64,000 bases of DNA from Paracentrotus lividus (lineage: Eukaryota > Echinodermata > Echinoidea > Camarodonta > Echinidae): positions 30,258,579 through 30,322,578 of the forward strand of contig CALNVZ010003433.1 in the NCBI GenBank assembly GCA_940671915.1, written 5' to 3'. Made by a program: the position numbers and the translations under genes. Positions 22,519-33,500 of this stretch are shown one piece after another; the first letter of the stretch is position 1, and every line of letters starts with the position of its first letter. The notes beneath the pieces are model-generated. The model was not told the DNA's origin and made no database searches. It saw only the letters and a program-made list of their open reading frames with translations.

Positions 22519-23457
22519 GCTTGTAAATCAATCCATGCAGACCCAATGAGAATAAAACAATAATTTTGTAGCATTTAAATCTGTGACTGCTTTTGATAAT
22601 TATAATAATTCATTCCCCCCTTTTTTTTTGCATTATAAAACATGGCTATAACGATTATCAGTAGACACCCTTTCACAGTGACACCAGTGCCGATCTTCAT
22701 AGTTCACGGATTACTCACTGTTCTTTGTTGAAATTGTTTGAATCCATTTTGTAAATTATTGTCTCTGTGAGGAGAAATGAATTTGAAACTAGAAACAACA
22801 AAATTAAAATAATAACTTAGACAAACACATGAAAAATAACTCTATTGTGCTAAGATATGAATACTGCAGCATGAAAGTGCTAAAAGTGACACACCATAAC
22901 AGCTTTATCAGAGTAAATCTATACTAGAAGACTTGCATAATTATTCCAAATGCATCTTTACCAATATGCTTAAGAATGATATTAATTTGCAAATGATTAC
23001 GTCTTTCATTTCCTGTTTCTGTTTTAAATGAATTCTTATTTGATCATATACCCCTTGAAAAAATATTTTTTCCCCTAATAATATATATATATTTTTTTTA
23101 AATAATAGTTTACCTCTAATTTTTATTTTTCTTCACTATTTCATTTACTATATTTTTTCTGACATTTGAATGTCCATTTTGGCTCGAATGATGGAAATAT
23201 TAGGTCCATCGCATAAGTGAATTCTTTACTGATGTTCACCTTGCCTATTCATTAGATATACGGTATATTGTATATCATCATTCTATTATAATGTCAAGTT
23301 TTGTATTGTGTATCGCAATGACGAAAAACAAAGAAAATTTATAACATAATATCCTTTTTCTCTGGTCAGGTATTATATAAAGACAATATTGTAACAGATA
23401 GTGCCTCTTTATATTTACTTATCATCACTAAAAGCTTTATGAAATATCCCACTCCAC
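22519..23457. other. AT-rich DNA, no gene seen
   Basis: I see nothing here except a short (AT)n run near 23080. Confidence 0.65.
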
Positions 23458-23532
23458 CCCCCCCCCTTTCTCTCTCTATCTCTCTCTCTCTCTCTATCTC
23501 TCTCTCTTTCTATCTCTCTATCTCTCTCTTTC
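23458..23532 (-). repeat. poly(C) - (CT)n array
   Basis: A C-run precedes CT repeats with TATC interruptions. Read on the minus strand it is GA then G. Confidence 0.95.
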
Positions 23533-24220
23533 CGTCGGAAAATGCCATTTCGATCACCTTTCCAAGTTTGCCCAAGCGGTATTATTAGCCACATAACATT
23601 TTCTCATGAGTATTCCCAATTACGGTGGAGTAAAATTTCCTAAACATATTTACGTTTTCCCCCATTTTTTTGTGAAAAGAGAAAAGCGAAACCGCTGGCA
23701 CCCGACTGTCAATCATTGTTAGCCAGTGTGATGCATCGAATTGGAGGGGAAAATTGGAGACAAATTCGATAGAATCTCTTGACTGAAATGGCACCCTACT
23801 TTTAACCTAAATTCTGGCCCTATCCTCTTCTCTCCCTAATTTTGTTTTGACACTTTTCTGTTGCTTTTATGAGAAAGCAATTTAGCAACTGTTGTTTCAA
23901 CATTTTATATCAAGTTTGGGTAATTTGTCTGAGTGGCTATTTCATATCAATCTCTCTCTTTTTTGTGTGTTTGTGCAGAGGCGTTGTTTTCCATTTTGTT
24001 AAATCTTCAGAGAGATCTGGTTTGTAAAGCAAAATTCAGTCTATCAGCTTGAAAAAAAGAAAGAAGATAAAATAAAATAAGGGGGATGAGACGTCGTTGA
24101 AAATGTGTTTGGGCTAATCTGAACACATTGATTAATTATTGTCTACTATTGATTTATCGGGTTGTGTTTAATACGTATAGGTCTATCCTTGATAAAAATT
24201 CTTCATAAAACAATGATTAC
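23533..24220. other. unique DNA, no gene seen
   Basis: No supported feature. A 69-aa minus frame (23585-23794) is unrecognised. Confidence 0.6.
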
Positions 24221-24222
24221 TA

Positions 24223-24404
24223 CACTTTAAAAAATGAAATGGTGGAAAGGGGTGAATCACCCTTTAAAGGGGCCGAGGAGTGATAGCGTTTTTGAAAAGG
24301 GTCGAAAATGTGACACCCTTTCCAACACTTTTTGAAAACACTGTCACTCCTCGGCCCCTTTAAAGGGTGACTTACCCCTTTCCACCATTTCATTTTTTAG
24401 AGTG
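24223..24404. mobile_element. 182-bp near-perfect palindromic MITE
   Basis: The arms 24223-24309 and 24317-24404 are inverted copies with few mismatches. They run from CACTTTAAAAAATGAAATGG through GGGGCCGAGGAGTGA to a loop of a few bases. TA flanks both ends (24221-24222, 24405-24406). The tip CACT-N-TAAAAA matches MITE family A and the element at 45.0 kb. A transcript would fold into one long hairpin. Confidence 0.92.
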
Positions 24405-24406
24405 TA

Positions 24407-25064
24407 GTATTTTGTGCTGCTGTTGTATTCAGGAGCTCTTGTTAATCATTTTCGAAAATTATGAAGATCCAAGTAGGAAGCTGCTACCAAATTTAGTCAC
24501 CATTCAATATATTGGCACTATCAATCACTTCAAAAAGTACTATGCGATACTGTCACTCCAGAAACGTCAGTGATTATATGTTTAACATGTTTAAAGGAAT
24601 TAATCCAAAATGAGTTGATGCAAGTGGGAATAATTAAAATTCATCTACTTTTCTGATGAAATCATTAAATATATATATCTCACGATTCTAAAAAGTAAAA
24701 TAAAAGAACTTGCAAGACATACGCTGTATACTGATATAGCATCAATATAGCAATGAATGATGACGAAGACATTGCTTTTGCTTCTCTCCTCTCTCGCCGC
24801 AACTCGCGGGTTTATTATCGGACGCCTTTGCTCCATTAGTAAATACACGCTAAACAGTTATAGGATGTCAAAAAGCACTTAAAAGAAATACTAAATTAGC
24901 GCGCCGTGGCTGTAAGAAATCGATAATGATTTAGCAATTGATATGTTTTCTAACAATGATGAATAAAAAAAAAAAAAAAACTATTTTAAGCACCATTTAC
25001 AGAGTAGCATTGGAATGAAATCATGTATTCGCTATTCACAATTTGAAAATGTTGTGTGATATTT
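24407..25064. other. AT-rich DNA, no gene seen
   Basis: No supported feature apart from a poly(A) run near 24966-24981. Confidence 0.6.
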
Positions 25065-25065
25065 T

Positions 25066-25840
25066 AAACCCTAATCAGAACTGGGGGGGGGGCCATCATG
25101 GCCCCCCTCGACATTTTCCGCGACCCACTCTCCGCCGCACGAAATTTTTCTGATCGCGCCGCTTGCTGACTTTTTACTTTCAAGTCTCGCGGCATCTTTT
25201 TGAAACCATTTTCACAAAAATCGGTATGTACCGTTACGACGCTGCAACGATTTTCAAAATATCCGTCAGACCAAAAATGGCTCAAAAACTGATTTTTGTG
25301 TACAAAGTCAATGCAAATTGAGTTTTCTCACCTAATTCATAAAGATATGATTATTTTCACTTCATTGGCTGAAATCAATTTATTTTAGCATATTATGCTT
25401 AAAATGGTTCTTAAATGATTTTTGTGATAAAAAAAAAAGAAAAACAAAAGGTCGAAAAAACACAAAGAAATACATAAAGAATTCATTAAAAACAATAAAT
25501 ACATAAGAATATAATTTTGAAACGAGAATGTTTTTCTAGTCAATTGTAGGAATGCTATAAGGATAAATATACACAAAATAGCATTCCAGGAGCTTATTTT
25601 TTCAATTAGAGCAAAAAGTATGATTTCATGCATAAATTAGCATAATTAATTAATATTAAAAAATTCATATTATTTTGGAAAAAATTAACAGCGCAGTCTT
25701 GTAGATTACATGGCTCACTACCATCGTGCAAATTTTTTGGCGCAGTCGCGCGATCAGCGGCGCGAGATCTTAGGGGGGGGGCCATCATGCCCCCCCCCCC
25801 GTCTTGACAGCTACCAAAACCCCAGTCTGATTTAGGTTAA
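25066..25840. mobile_element. TIR element with G-run / CCATCATGG ends
   Basis: The left end (AACCCTAATCAGAACTGGGG, then GGGCCATCATGGCCCCCC) is mirrored at the right end (GGGGGGCCATCATGCCCCCC, then CCCCAGTCTGATTTAGGTT). GC-rich subterminal words (GATCGCGCCGC versus its near-complement GCGATCAGCGGCGCGAG) also match in inverted order. The centre is AT-rich and non-coding. Boundaries are approximate and no target duplication is called. Confidence 0.7.
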
Positions 25841-25965
25841 GGATAATTTGCAAATCCTGATCAGCCAATGGATTGTCATGTTTCATTTATTCATAATTGT
25901 TGCTTGTTGTAAAGAAGAAAACAACCCTGCATGCAAATAAATTATTTCCACATTTTCCTTTTTCT

Positions 25966-25973
25966 TCTTCTTC

Positions 25974-26005
<32 letters not shown>

Positions 26006-26135
26006 CTTCTTCTTCTTTCTCTTCTTCTTCTTCTTCTCTTCTTCTTCTTCTTCTTCTTCTTCTTCTTCTTCTCCTTCTTCTTCTCCTTCTTCTTCTTTTA
26101 TTCTTCTTCTTTTTTTCTTCTTCTTTTCTTCTTAA
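25966..26135 (+). repeat. (CTT)n trinucleotide array
   Basis: About 170 bp of CTT units with CT and T slippage variants. Open frames on both strands are poly-Ser/Leu/Phe or poly-Arg/Glu artefacts. Confidence 0.98.
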
Positions 26136-26396
26136 AAAAACAAACCATACCATGCATGTTTATCAGTTGAACATTTTTTGTTAATGCTTTAAACTGGCGC
26201 ACATAACTGCATGCACAAGGACCCGCCTATTGCTGACTCGAGGCGAGATTAAGGAGTGGATGTACATAACGTCTCCGTCTCAAAACTCGTTGAAAGTATT
26301 GGGCAAATAATTGAGATGGGGTTACAGTCAAAGGGTAAGCAGAGGAAGTGTCATGATCCATATGGGAGGGATACAAACATGACAAGAGAGGAAGAC

Positions 26397-26398
<2 letters not shown>

Positions 26399-26454
<56 letters not shown>

Positions 26455-26457
26455 AGC
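26399..26457 (+). repeat. (GA)n microsatellite
   Basis: GA array with one GGA break. The arginine/glutamate-rich frame is an artefact. Confidence 0.97.
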
Positions 26458-28734
26458 AGAGAGAAGAGAAAGACCCAGATAGGGCACATAAAAGGAGAGA
26501 GAGAAGAAGATCGATAGAGATAAGAAAGAAGATTTTACCAATTGTATAATGCCTCGTTTTAGCCCGGTAAGTTGGAAAACAGCTACTCTCAATTCTTCAT
26601 TAATTTTATCTCAAAAATTAAAATAACATACCAAATAAATAATTATAAAATTATTTTCATGTTCTTTATCCTTTTATTGCATACCATTGGGCGTTTTACG
26701 ATATCAACAGTATTTCATTGCAAATAAGCACTTTTCCTTATGGTAAAGCTGGCACCCTCATTTTATCTAAACACATTATACATATTTTTTCCCCTGAATG
26801 ATATCTATAATCTTTTTCAATTGCAATATAATTATCATATATCTTGTCTACTGGACTTATTAATAAATGCATAAACAAAATAAAGAGAGAGAGAGAAAAA
26901 AATATCCTTGCGTTATCTACGTTAGATATGAACGAAATATATATTTTGGTATCTAGAGTCGCTGCACCCCACTTTGTGTTTAGTACGCATAATATGACCT
27001 AAAATAACATGTCAATGAATATAATTTAATATCAATTAAATTTCATGTTCAGACCCCCGCCTCCTTCTACCCCCCACACCCACATGTTTCAGAATTCATA
27101 TACGGGTCCATGATATTTGCTTCAGCGACAGTTGCTCTGCGGTAAACCCCAAACACTATAACAAAATGGCTAACTTCGGACTTGGACTAACACTACAGTA
27201 TTGGTCCTATGCCTAATCCCAATCTTAAACAAAACACAAAACCCTATCGCAACAATAATTCTAGCCCTACATCTTAATGATGCTCTTCATGACAATCAAC
27301 CCGGAAAACTACACCGTTAAAATTGTCCTCTGACTGTACATCTAACCCTAACCCTATTTAGGGGGGGGGGAGGGGGTAGTTATCCTGTTTCGCATCATTC
27401 TGCGAATTTTGTCCGTTCCGAGGCATAAAATTATGGGTTGAGGCAGTGGCTATCATATCAAGCCCCACATATTCTGCATAGCTACATTAAAAAAAAAAAA
27501 AAAAAAAAAAACGTACGGCAGCCCATGAATTCAAACTCCTTTTCTCTAAAGCCTGTCTAGCCTGATTTACAACACTACTAACTAACTCATACGAAAGAAA
27601 AAGAAGCCTGTCCAGAAAGTCGCTTGCTGATTTTAAGGAGCCAAGGAGATATACCTAATAGGGTGTGTGTGATAGTAGCATGTCAAAAAGCCATTAGTAC
27701 TTCATTACGGCTCACGTAGCTACACGGACAACCAGGCGTTGGCTGCTAGTCAAAACGGCATTAACTAATACTTGAACACATAGCTTAGGCCCTTTTTGCT
27801 TTCAAGATACAAGTGACATAATGTCTCGTTTGTTTTTCCGTTCTATGTCTATGCGTAGGCACGCATGTGCTATGTGTGCCTCCCTCAAGCCATATTAGGA
27901 AGAAAGTGATTGTGCTTTTATATTGGTTAATTTGTCTCCATGCGGCAAAAATTACAAAATACCCAAATGATTACATTTCAATTTGTAATCACAATCTATA
28001 GCCTTTGCATTTCCCTATCCATTTGACATATCGTAATCTATGGTTCTAAATATATTTGAATGTATGCATTATAAGCAAAGTAGACCTATATAGGCCTAAT
28101 TAGTTTATGAAATAGATACATACATGATTATAAAACATTTAACTATGATATATATCAATATTATTTTAATGTTTTTTTCTTTATAAATTAAAGGTTTATT
28201 CAATATTAAAAGTATTAGAATCATGTACACTAAATTGTGGAAAATTGAACGGATGTTCACAAAACGAAGACCGAAGACGGAAGACCGAAAACCATTAAGA
28301 CCAAAGACCGAGTGCATGCAATCTTAAGACTATTCAGTTTTATATTAAAAAAAAAAAAAACGTTGATGGAAGTAACTGTTCCCAGAGTAAAAAGAAAGAG
28401 AGAAACAAAAATGCAAATTGTCTACTTTTGCAAAGATTTTCGCTGTCCTTTTAAAGGTTTACAAAATTATTGTTTAATATAGGTGTCTCAATTTAAACAT
28501 GATACTAACATTAAACAGACATCGTAGTTGTTACTTTGCATGAAGAACATCAACTTATGTCTTTCACTTATATGTTTAGAGAAGGGTATTTAATAATTTT
28601 AATATACTATTCAAGGATAAGCATGTCATAATGAAGTGAAACTCTGATTTTGTTTCCAAGGACAGAGATGAGAACGATATAATTATACTTAGACTGTAAA
28701 AATGCCTAAGCGTGTTTGTAAATTACACTCTGAT
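26458..28734. other. AT-rich DNA, no gene seen
   Basis: It contains a G-run at about 27360-27370, a poly(A) run at about 27488-27511 and a C-rich stretch at 27050-27090. Two or three CTAACC units near 27340 are too few to call telomeric. No gene, TIR element or RNA is recognised. Confidence 0.55.
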
Positions 28735-28737
28735 AAA

Positions 28738-28798
28738 AAAAAGAAAAGAAAAGAAAAGAAAGGTATATAACTATATAAGAGGGAGGGGGGGGGGGGGG
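28738..28798 (+). repeat. (AAAAG)n and poly(G) runs
   Basis: Four AAAAG-type units at about 28740-28762 are followed, after a short spacer, by a 14-base G-run ending at 28798. Confidence 0.85.
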
Positions 28799-28799
28799 T

Positions 28800-29010
28800 A
28801 TGGTGATCCGATGAGATCGCTGTGTACACGCAAGGGTCCTTTTCGTCGCCAACGTTCCCCGAGCTCACTGCACTGAAGGCCGCTCTTGGTTTCTTCTTTT
28901 CCAGATGCTGGCTGGACCATTTGCCCGTGAAGACTCGCACGCTGGTTGCTATGGAAACATCGATTGCACATAGTGGATCGATACCATAGCCTCTCCTGCC
29001 TTCCCCGGTT
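28800..29010 (+). other. GC-richer unique island, candidate exon
   Basis: This 200-bp block is repeat-free and clearly GC-richer than its surroundings. On the plus strand one frame is open for about 60 codons (containing TFPELTALKAAL and LDHLPVKTRTLVAMETS) up to TAG near 28990. A potential splice acceptor TTTCTTCTTTTCCAG lies inside at about 28890-28904. The minus strand also has two open frames. I recognise no protein. An unidentified exon, a promoter or a regulatory block all remain possible. Confidence 0.25.
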
Positions 29011-29052
29011 CTTTCATGCCTACCTTCACCTTTTCCCCTCTCTCTCATTCTT

Positions 29053-29440
29053 TTTTCTTTCTATCTTTCTTTCTTTCTTTCTAGCTTGCTCTCTGACTTT
29101 GTTGTGTGTGAGTGTGGAGGTGATGGTGTTCCTATATCTTCAACGGTACATATCCCAGTATTTTTTTTTCATCCTCTCTTTCTTTTCTATTTCACACATT
29201 TCCATTTCCTTTGAAAGATCTTTCCATCAGTCTCTTTTTCATTTATCTATTGCTTTCTTCCTCTCTCCTTTTCTGTCTCTGCATGCATTGTATACATTTC
29301 CCCCTTTATTACTCAATATCTTCTAATGTGAGTTTAGCTATCACACTATGTACTTCTTTCTTTCTTTCTTTCTTTCTTTTTTTTCTTCTTTCTTTCTTCT
29401 TCTTCTTCTTCTTCTTCTTTTTCTTCCTTTCTCTACCTCC
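29053..29440 (+). repeat. (TTTC)n / (TTC)n pyrimidine arrays
   Basis: Two arrays, about 29053-29085 and 29355-29440, are separated by T/C-rich DNA. The latter directly precedes MITE family A copy 2. Confidence 0.9.
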
Positions 29441-29456
29441 TTCTCTTCTATTCATA

Positions 29457-29775
29457 CACTGTAAAAATTATTTGTATTTTTACAGCAAATCTGCTGTCAG
29501 CAGAGTCGCCATAAAAAACGTATTATAAAAAACAGTTTTGCTGTAAATTTCTCCTGCAAATAGTTACATGACAAATACAAAATATACATCAGGAGTAACA
29601 CATTTGGTTCCGTTTTAACCAACTGAGTAAGCTATAGAACTCTAATGATTTTTTTTTTCTCCTCTTTCATTAATTATTAGAGGAAAAATTTACAGCAAAA
29701 CTGTTATTTTAAATTACATTTTTGTATGGCGACTCTGCTGACATCACTTTGCTGTATTATTTTTTTTTTACAGTG
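29457..29775. mobile_element. MITE family A, copy 2 (319 bp, TA target)
   Basis: It is nearly collinear with 5545-5862, with few mismatches and one-base indels. The ends are better preserved here: CACTGTAAAAATTATTTG and TTTTTTTACAGTG, flanked by TA (29455-29456 and 29776-29777). It is non-coding. The presence of two copies 24 kb apart confirms a real family. Confidence 0.93.
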
Positions 29776-29866
29776 TACCGTTATTCATTTCATAATGCTT
29801 ATATTCTCCTGACTTTTATGCTAGTACTTCTGTATCTCAATCTTTCCAAGTCTCACCCTCTTTTTC

Positions 29867-29905
29867 TCTCTCTCTTTTTTTTCTCTCTCTCTCTCTCTAT
29901 TTCTC
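29867..29905 (+). repeat. (CT)n / T-rich array
   Basis: CT repeats interrupted by a T-run. Confidence 0.85.
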
Positions 29906-30745
29906 CTTCTCTCTTCTGCATATTTAAAAACTAAAACATATCTACCGCTATATCTCTTTGTATTACCTCCCTCCATGTGTTTAACCTGCTACCATTTATC
30001 CCTATTTTACTCTTTTATTGTCAGAATCAAGGAAGCTGCCTTTTTCCCATTCCCACCTGAAAGAGAGGGACAGAGAAAAAAAATCGTCTCTTTAAAAAAG
30101 GAAAAATAATTCCCACGATATAAATGATTCAGTCAAGCTCATGTTTTTTTCTATCGTGTATATGGCAATTTTTTCTTTTACTTGATTTGTTATCATAATT
30201 TTTTTTGTTATTCTATATGACTTGTGTTTATCTTTCTTCATGCGAAAATGTTTTGTATTTATTTCATGAAAATGTTCATGTCAATTATATTATGTGTGTG
30301 GAAAATAAAATTTCCATCTAAAATAATTGTGCATTGAAGAATTTGTAACGAAACCAAATTAGCATTTGGGTTTTATAATACATGACTGTATGGCATGAGA
30401 AATGTGTGATATTCCAACTGGATTATGTCATTATTGATAGTCTGTTGTCATGATTGTGAAAGCATTTTTTTTTGGGGGGGGGGGTTGGTGGGGTAAAACT
30501 TGATAGCTTTATCGCTTTTGCATATAAATTATTGGTGTTTGCGATATAAAGCTATTAATTCTTTTTCATTGTCTTCTCTTGAACTGAAGAGATTGAAACT
30601 TCTATGTATAAATTATGTTTAATCATACTATTATTATCATTATTATCGTTCCAAACATGTCGATAATATAGTCTCTGATCTTACAACTGTGTTGGTACAC
30701 ACCTATGAATAAACGAAAATCTAAAATGAAAAAAATAAATAAAAA
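29906..30745. other. AT-rich DNA, no gene seen
   Basis: No supported feature. A G-run lies near 30475-30484. Confidence 0.6.
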
Positions 30746-30828
30746 TAGGAACTCCATAATTGTGATGTAAATTCTAGACTGTGTGAATGTATGTAAATAG
30801 AATTTACATCAGAATTATGGAGTTCCTA
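30746..30828. other. 83-nt hairpin, 31-bp stem and 20-nt loop
   Basis: Left arm 30746-30776 (TAGGAACTCCATAATTGTGA, then TGTAAATTCTA) and right arm 30798-30828 are inverted copies with one mismatch, separated by 20 nt. The size is that of a microRNA precursor. The near-perfect pairing more closely resembles a young inverted duplication or tiny MITE. No repeat copy is seen elsewhere in the window. Confidence 0.8.
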
Positions 30829-31014
30829 CTTTACAAAACCTTTTAGACTTATGTAAAAATTTCTCTCTGCATGTACTGCTAGAATTGCTTTTTTGTAATA
30901 AATACTGTAAACCATTTAGAGATAAAACTGTTTCATAATTTTATTATAAAGGATATACACACCACTGATATTGCAATTGGTTTCAATATTTCTAGATCCT
31001 CTACACTTTATCTA

Positions 31015-31143
31015 TTTATTTATTATTTTTCAATTATTTAACTATTAATTTTTTGCTATTTTTATTTTTATTCATTTATATTATTTATTTATTTATTTAT
31101 TTATGTATTTATTTATTTATTTATTTATTTATGTATTTATTTA

Positions 31144-31176
<33 letters not shown>

Positions 31177-31184
31177 ATATTTAT

Positions 31185-31228
<44 letters not shown>

Positions 31229-31290
31229 TATATATATATTATATATATATATAAAATTTTTTAAAATTATTATTATTATATTTTTTTTTT
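31015..31290 (+). repeat. compound (TTTA)n-(TTA)n-(AT)n array with G-run
   Basis: ATTT tetranucleotides (to about 31145) pass into ATT trinucleotides (about 31146-31190), then AT dinucleotides (to about 31255), then a T-run and GGGGGGG. Open frames here are repeat artefacts. Confidence 0.97.
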
Positions 31291-31639
31291 TTGGGGGGGT
31301 AGACAAGATTAAAATCTAAATGTGCCAATATTGTTTTAAATGAATTATTAACGTACCCAATAAGCCTATAATGTATTTGGTTTAAGCATCGATTTCTCTC
31401 CTCGTCCTTGCTTTAATCTCTGTAATTATTCCATTCACTTTTTTTCACCCTCTCTTTTTCCAACCCAGGCGTCATTCGACGATAGATTCCGTGTTATCCT
31501 TTTAATTCTACATTATTATCCCTACCATTAGATTAATTCACAATCACAGAGCGCGCATGGGCCCATCCTTAAATTACCGTTCAGATAGATAGAATAACAC
31601 TTTACTGACCCCTAATAAATCTATCTCCTTGCTTACTCT

Positions 31640-31870
31640 AACTATATTCTAGGCCTTGAGCACCCGTGTATGGGTAGTCAACCAGCGTTGAGACTAGAAG
31701 CGAGCGGGGAAAAAGGCTCCGCTCTCCGCTAGCTTTTAACCCCATTACGATGGGCGGTGGACGCCGGGTGGGGAGTAACCGAATGCGCATGCATGGCTTA
31801 ATGCCTTTTGCTCGCTACACGCGGTGTAGAGTTATAGCAAAGCAAAAAGCTTGGTGGCTTGGATTCGTTT
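31640..31870. other. GC-richer unique block, no gene identified
   Basis: CpG-bearing unique DNA (GAAGCGAGCGGGG, GGACGCCGGGTGGGG). The plus frame starting at 31750 gives 71 basic residues that I do not recognise. Confidence 0.35.
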
Positions 31871-31969
31871 TTCATAGAGCAGGGTGTTTAGGGAAGAAAA
31901 AGATAGGAAATGCAAGAAGAAAATGTATGAAGACAAAAAGAAGACAAAGAATTTTTAAAGAGTGAACAT

Positions 31970-32620
31970 AATAAAATAACATAATAACAAAATAATAATA
32001 ACAACATGATTAATGATGAGATGAAGGCGTATAGTAAATGAAATACAATACTTTAAAAAAGAAATCTTTATTTATTCCAAATAAAATTATGTTTCAATTC
32101 AACCAAATAATCATATATTTCTATAAATTACATATCCAAAATTTCAACAATATGACAGGACAAAAAATAGTGAATAAGTATAACAAAAATAGAAAGAAAG
32201 ACATACAAAATATCAGTACCTTTAAACATGTCATGATATGAGGTTCTGTTGGGTTTCTTAATGGTCTGATGATGGGCACTTTGCTCTGACTAGAATATAA
32301 AATGGAATCTAAGCAGCATGACTGTGTTATCCTATATTCACTGCTTAACTTAATTTCCCGCCATTATCACCCATTTGGCGCGCGATTAGACACGCATTTC
32401 TACCCCTGTCACACGAACGGGCGATACTTCTAAGCGACAACAGTCCAATCCATAATCGTACATTGCCCATAAATGGTGAACAGCTTTTTGGTACTTTGGC
32501 GGGACTTGGTCATTACCTGTGACTGAGGTCTGCTAGGCCTAAAAAACATAAAAGCGTTCAAGTTTAAAGCGCATACTCCTTTTACACGAGCGACACCGAC
32601 CCCAAACCGACGCCAGGCCT
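31970..32620. other. unique DNA, no gene seen
   Basis: The first part is AT-rich. 32340-32620 is more balanced, with CACACGAACGGGCG and TTACACGAGCGACACCGAC words that may be a weak local duplication. There is no coding signal. Confidence 0.5.
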
Positions 32621-32770
32621 GTTACGACCGGTAATGTCGCACACGATGCACAATGTCACAATCTGGTTACAAAAACGTATTATCTACGTCTGGGACCAAC
32701 AATGACATCATCATCAGAAATTCGTGACTGGGATTCGAACCTCGGACCCATTCTTATCAGTTTGTGGGCC

Positions 32771-32824
<54 letters not shown>

Positions 32825-32974
32825 GAGAGAATATAACTGAAATCATTTGAATTGTTTGAATCCCAGTCACGTCTTTCGGATGGTGACGTCACAGGTTGGT
32901 CCCAGACATAAATAATGTGTACTTGTGACCAGATTGTGACATTGTGCATCGTGTGACATTACCGATCGTTACAA
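32621..32974. mobile_element. 354-bp foldback with a tRNA-type B-box in each arm
   Basis: The left arm from 32621 (GTTACGACCGGTAATGTC, CGATGCACAATGTCACAATC, GTCTGGGACCAAC, CGTGACTGGGATTCGAAC) is mirrored from 32974 backwards by the same blocks. A 48-base poly(T) at 32774-32821 lies in the loop. The RNA polymerase III B-box consensus GGTTCGAATCC is exact on the minus strand of the left arm (32731-32741) and degraded on the plus strand of the right arm (GTTTGAATCC, 32854-32863). Both point outward. No convincing A-box remains. A fused pair of inverted SINE-like units or a MITE with a captured tRNA promoter are possible origins. Confidence 0.85.
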
Positions 32975-33232
32975 CCCTGCTGGAAAGAACACACTTATTC
33001 ACAATGTTAAATTGGGGCGTTTTCACATTGTGAAATCAATTTCACACTGTGAGCTGGTATATTCACACTGTGAAATCAATTTTCACATTGCGAACAATGT
33101 GTAGTTTTCCACATTGTGGTGCTCCACAACGTTAAATTGGGGCATTTTCACATTGTGAAATCAATTTCACAGTGTGAACTATGTTTTCACACTGTGTTCA
33201 CAATGTGAATGAGTGTGTTCTTTCCAGCAGGG
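32975..33232. mobile_element. 258-bp MITE packed with TTCACANTGTGAA palindromes
   Basis: The TIRs are CCCTGCTGGAAAGAACACAC and its exact complement. The interior has about eight variants of the palindrome TTCACANTGTGAA. It also has a direct duplication of about 50 bp (33005-33053 and 33128-33178, both with GTTAAATTGGGGC and TTTTCACATTGTGAAATCAA). It abuts the right end of the foldback element and may have inserted there. It is non-coding. Confidence 0.9.
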
Positions 33233-33354
33233 AAGGCAGACTCAAAAAACGTTACGATGGGCTCGGAATCGGGCACGCTGGTGCGACCAGGGACGTGAGA
33301 GGAGACCGAATCAAGGAGTTTGACATTAGATTACGTTTAAAAAGCTCGACTGGC

Positions 33355-33422
33355 AGAGAAAGAGAGAAAAAAATTATTGAGGGAAGGGAGGGAGGAGGAG
33401 GGAGGAGAGAGAGAAGAAGGAG

Positions 33423-33465
<43 letters not shown>

Positions 33466-33500
33466 ATGTGTCTGTGTGTGATGGGAGGGGGGGTGGGGCG
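33355..33500 (+). repeat. (GA)n array followed by G-rich run
   Basis: GA/GGA repeats (about 33355-33461) pass into GTGTGTG and GGGAGGGGGGGTGGGG. Confidence 0.95.

Noticed and set aside
25887..26184. Poly-Arg/Glu and poly-Ser/Leu frames over the CTT array
   Set aside because: They are generated entirely by the (CTT)n repeat.
27335..27360. Telomere-like CTAACCCTAACCC
   Set aside because: Only two to three units in a C-rich stretch; too short for an interstitial telomeric array.
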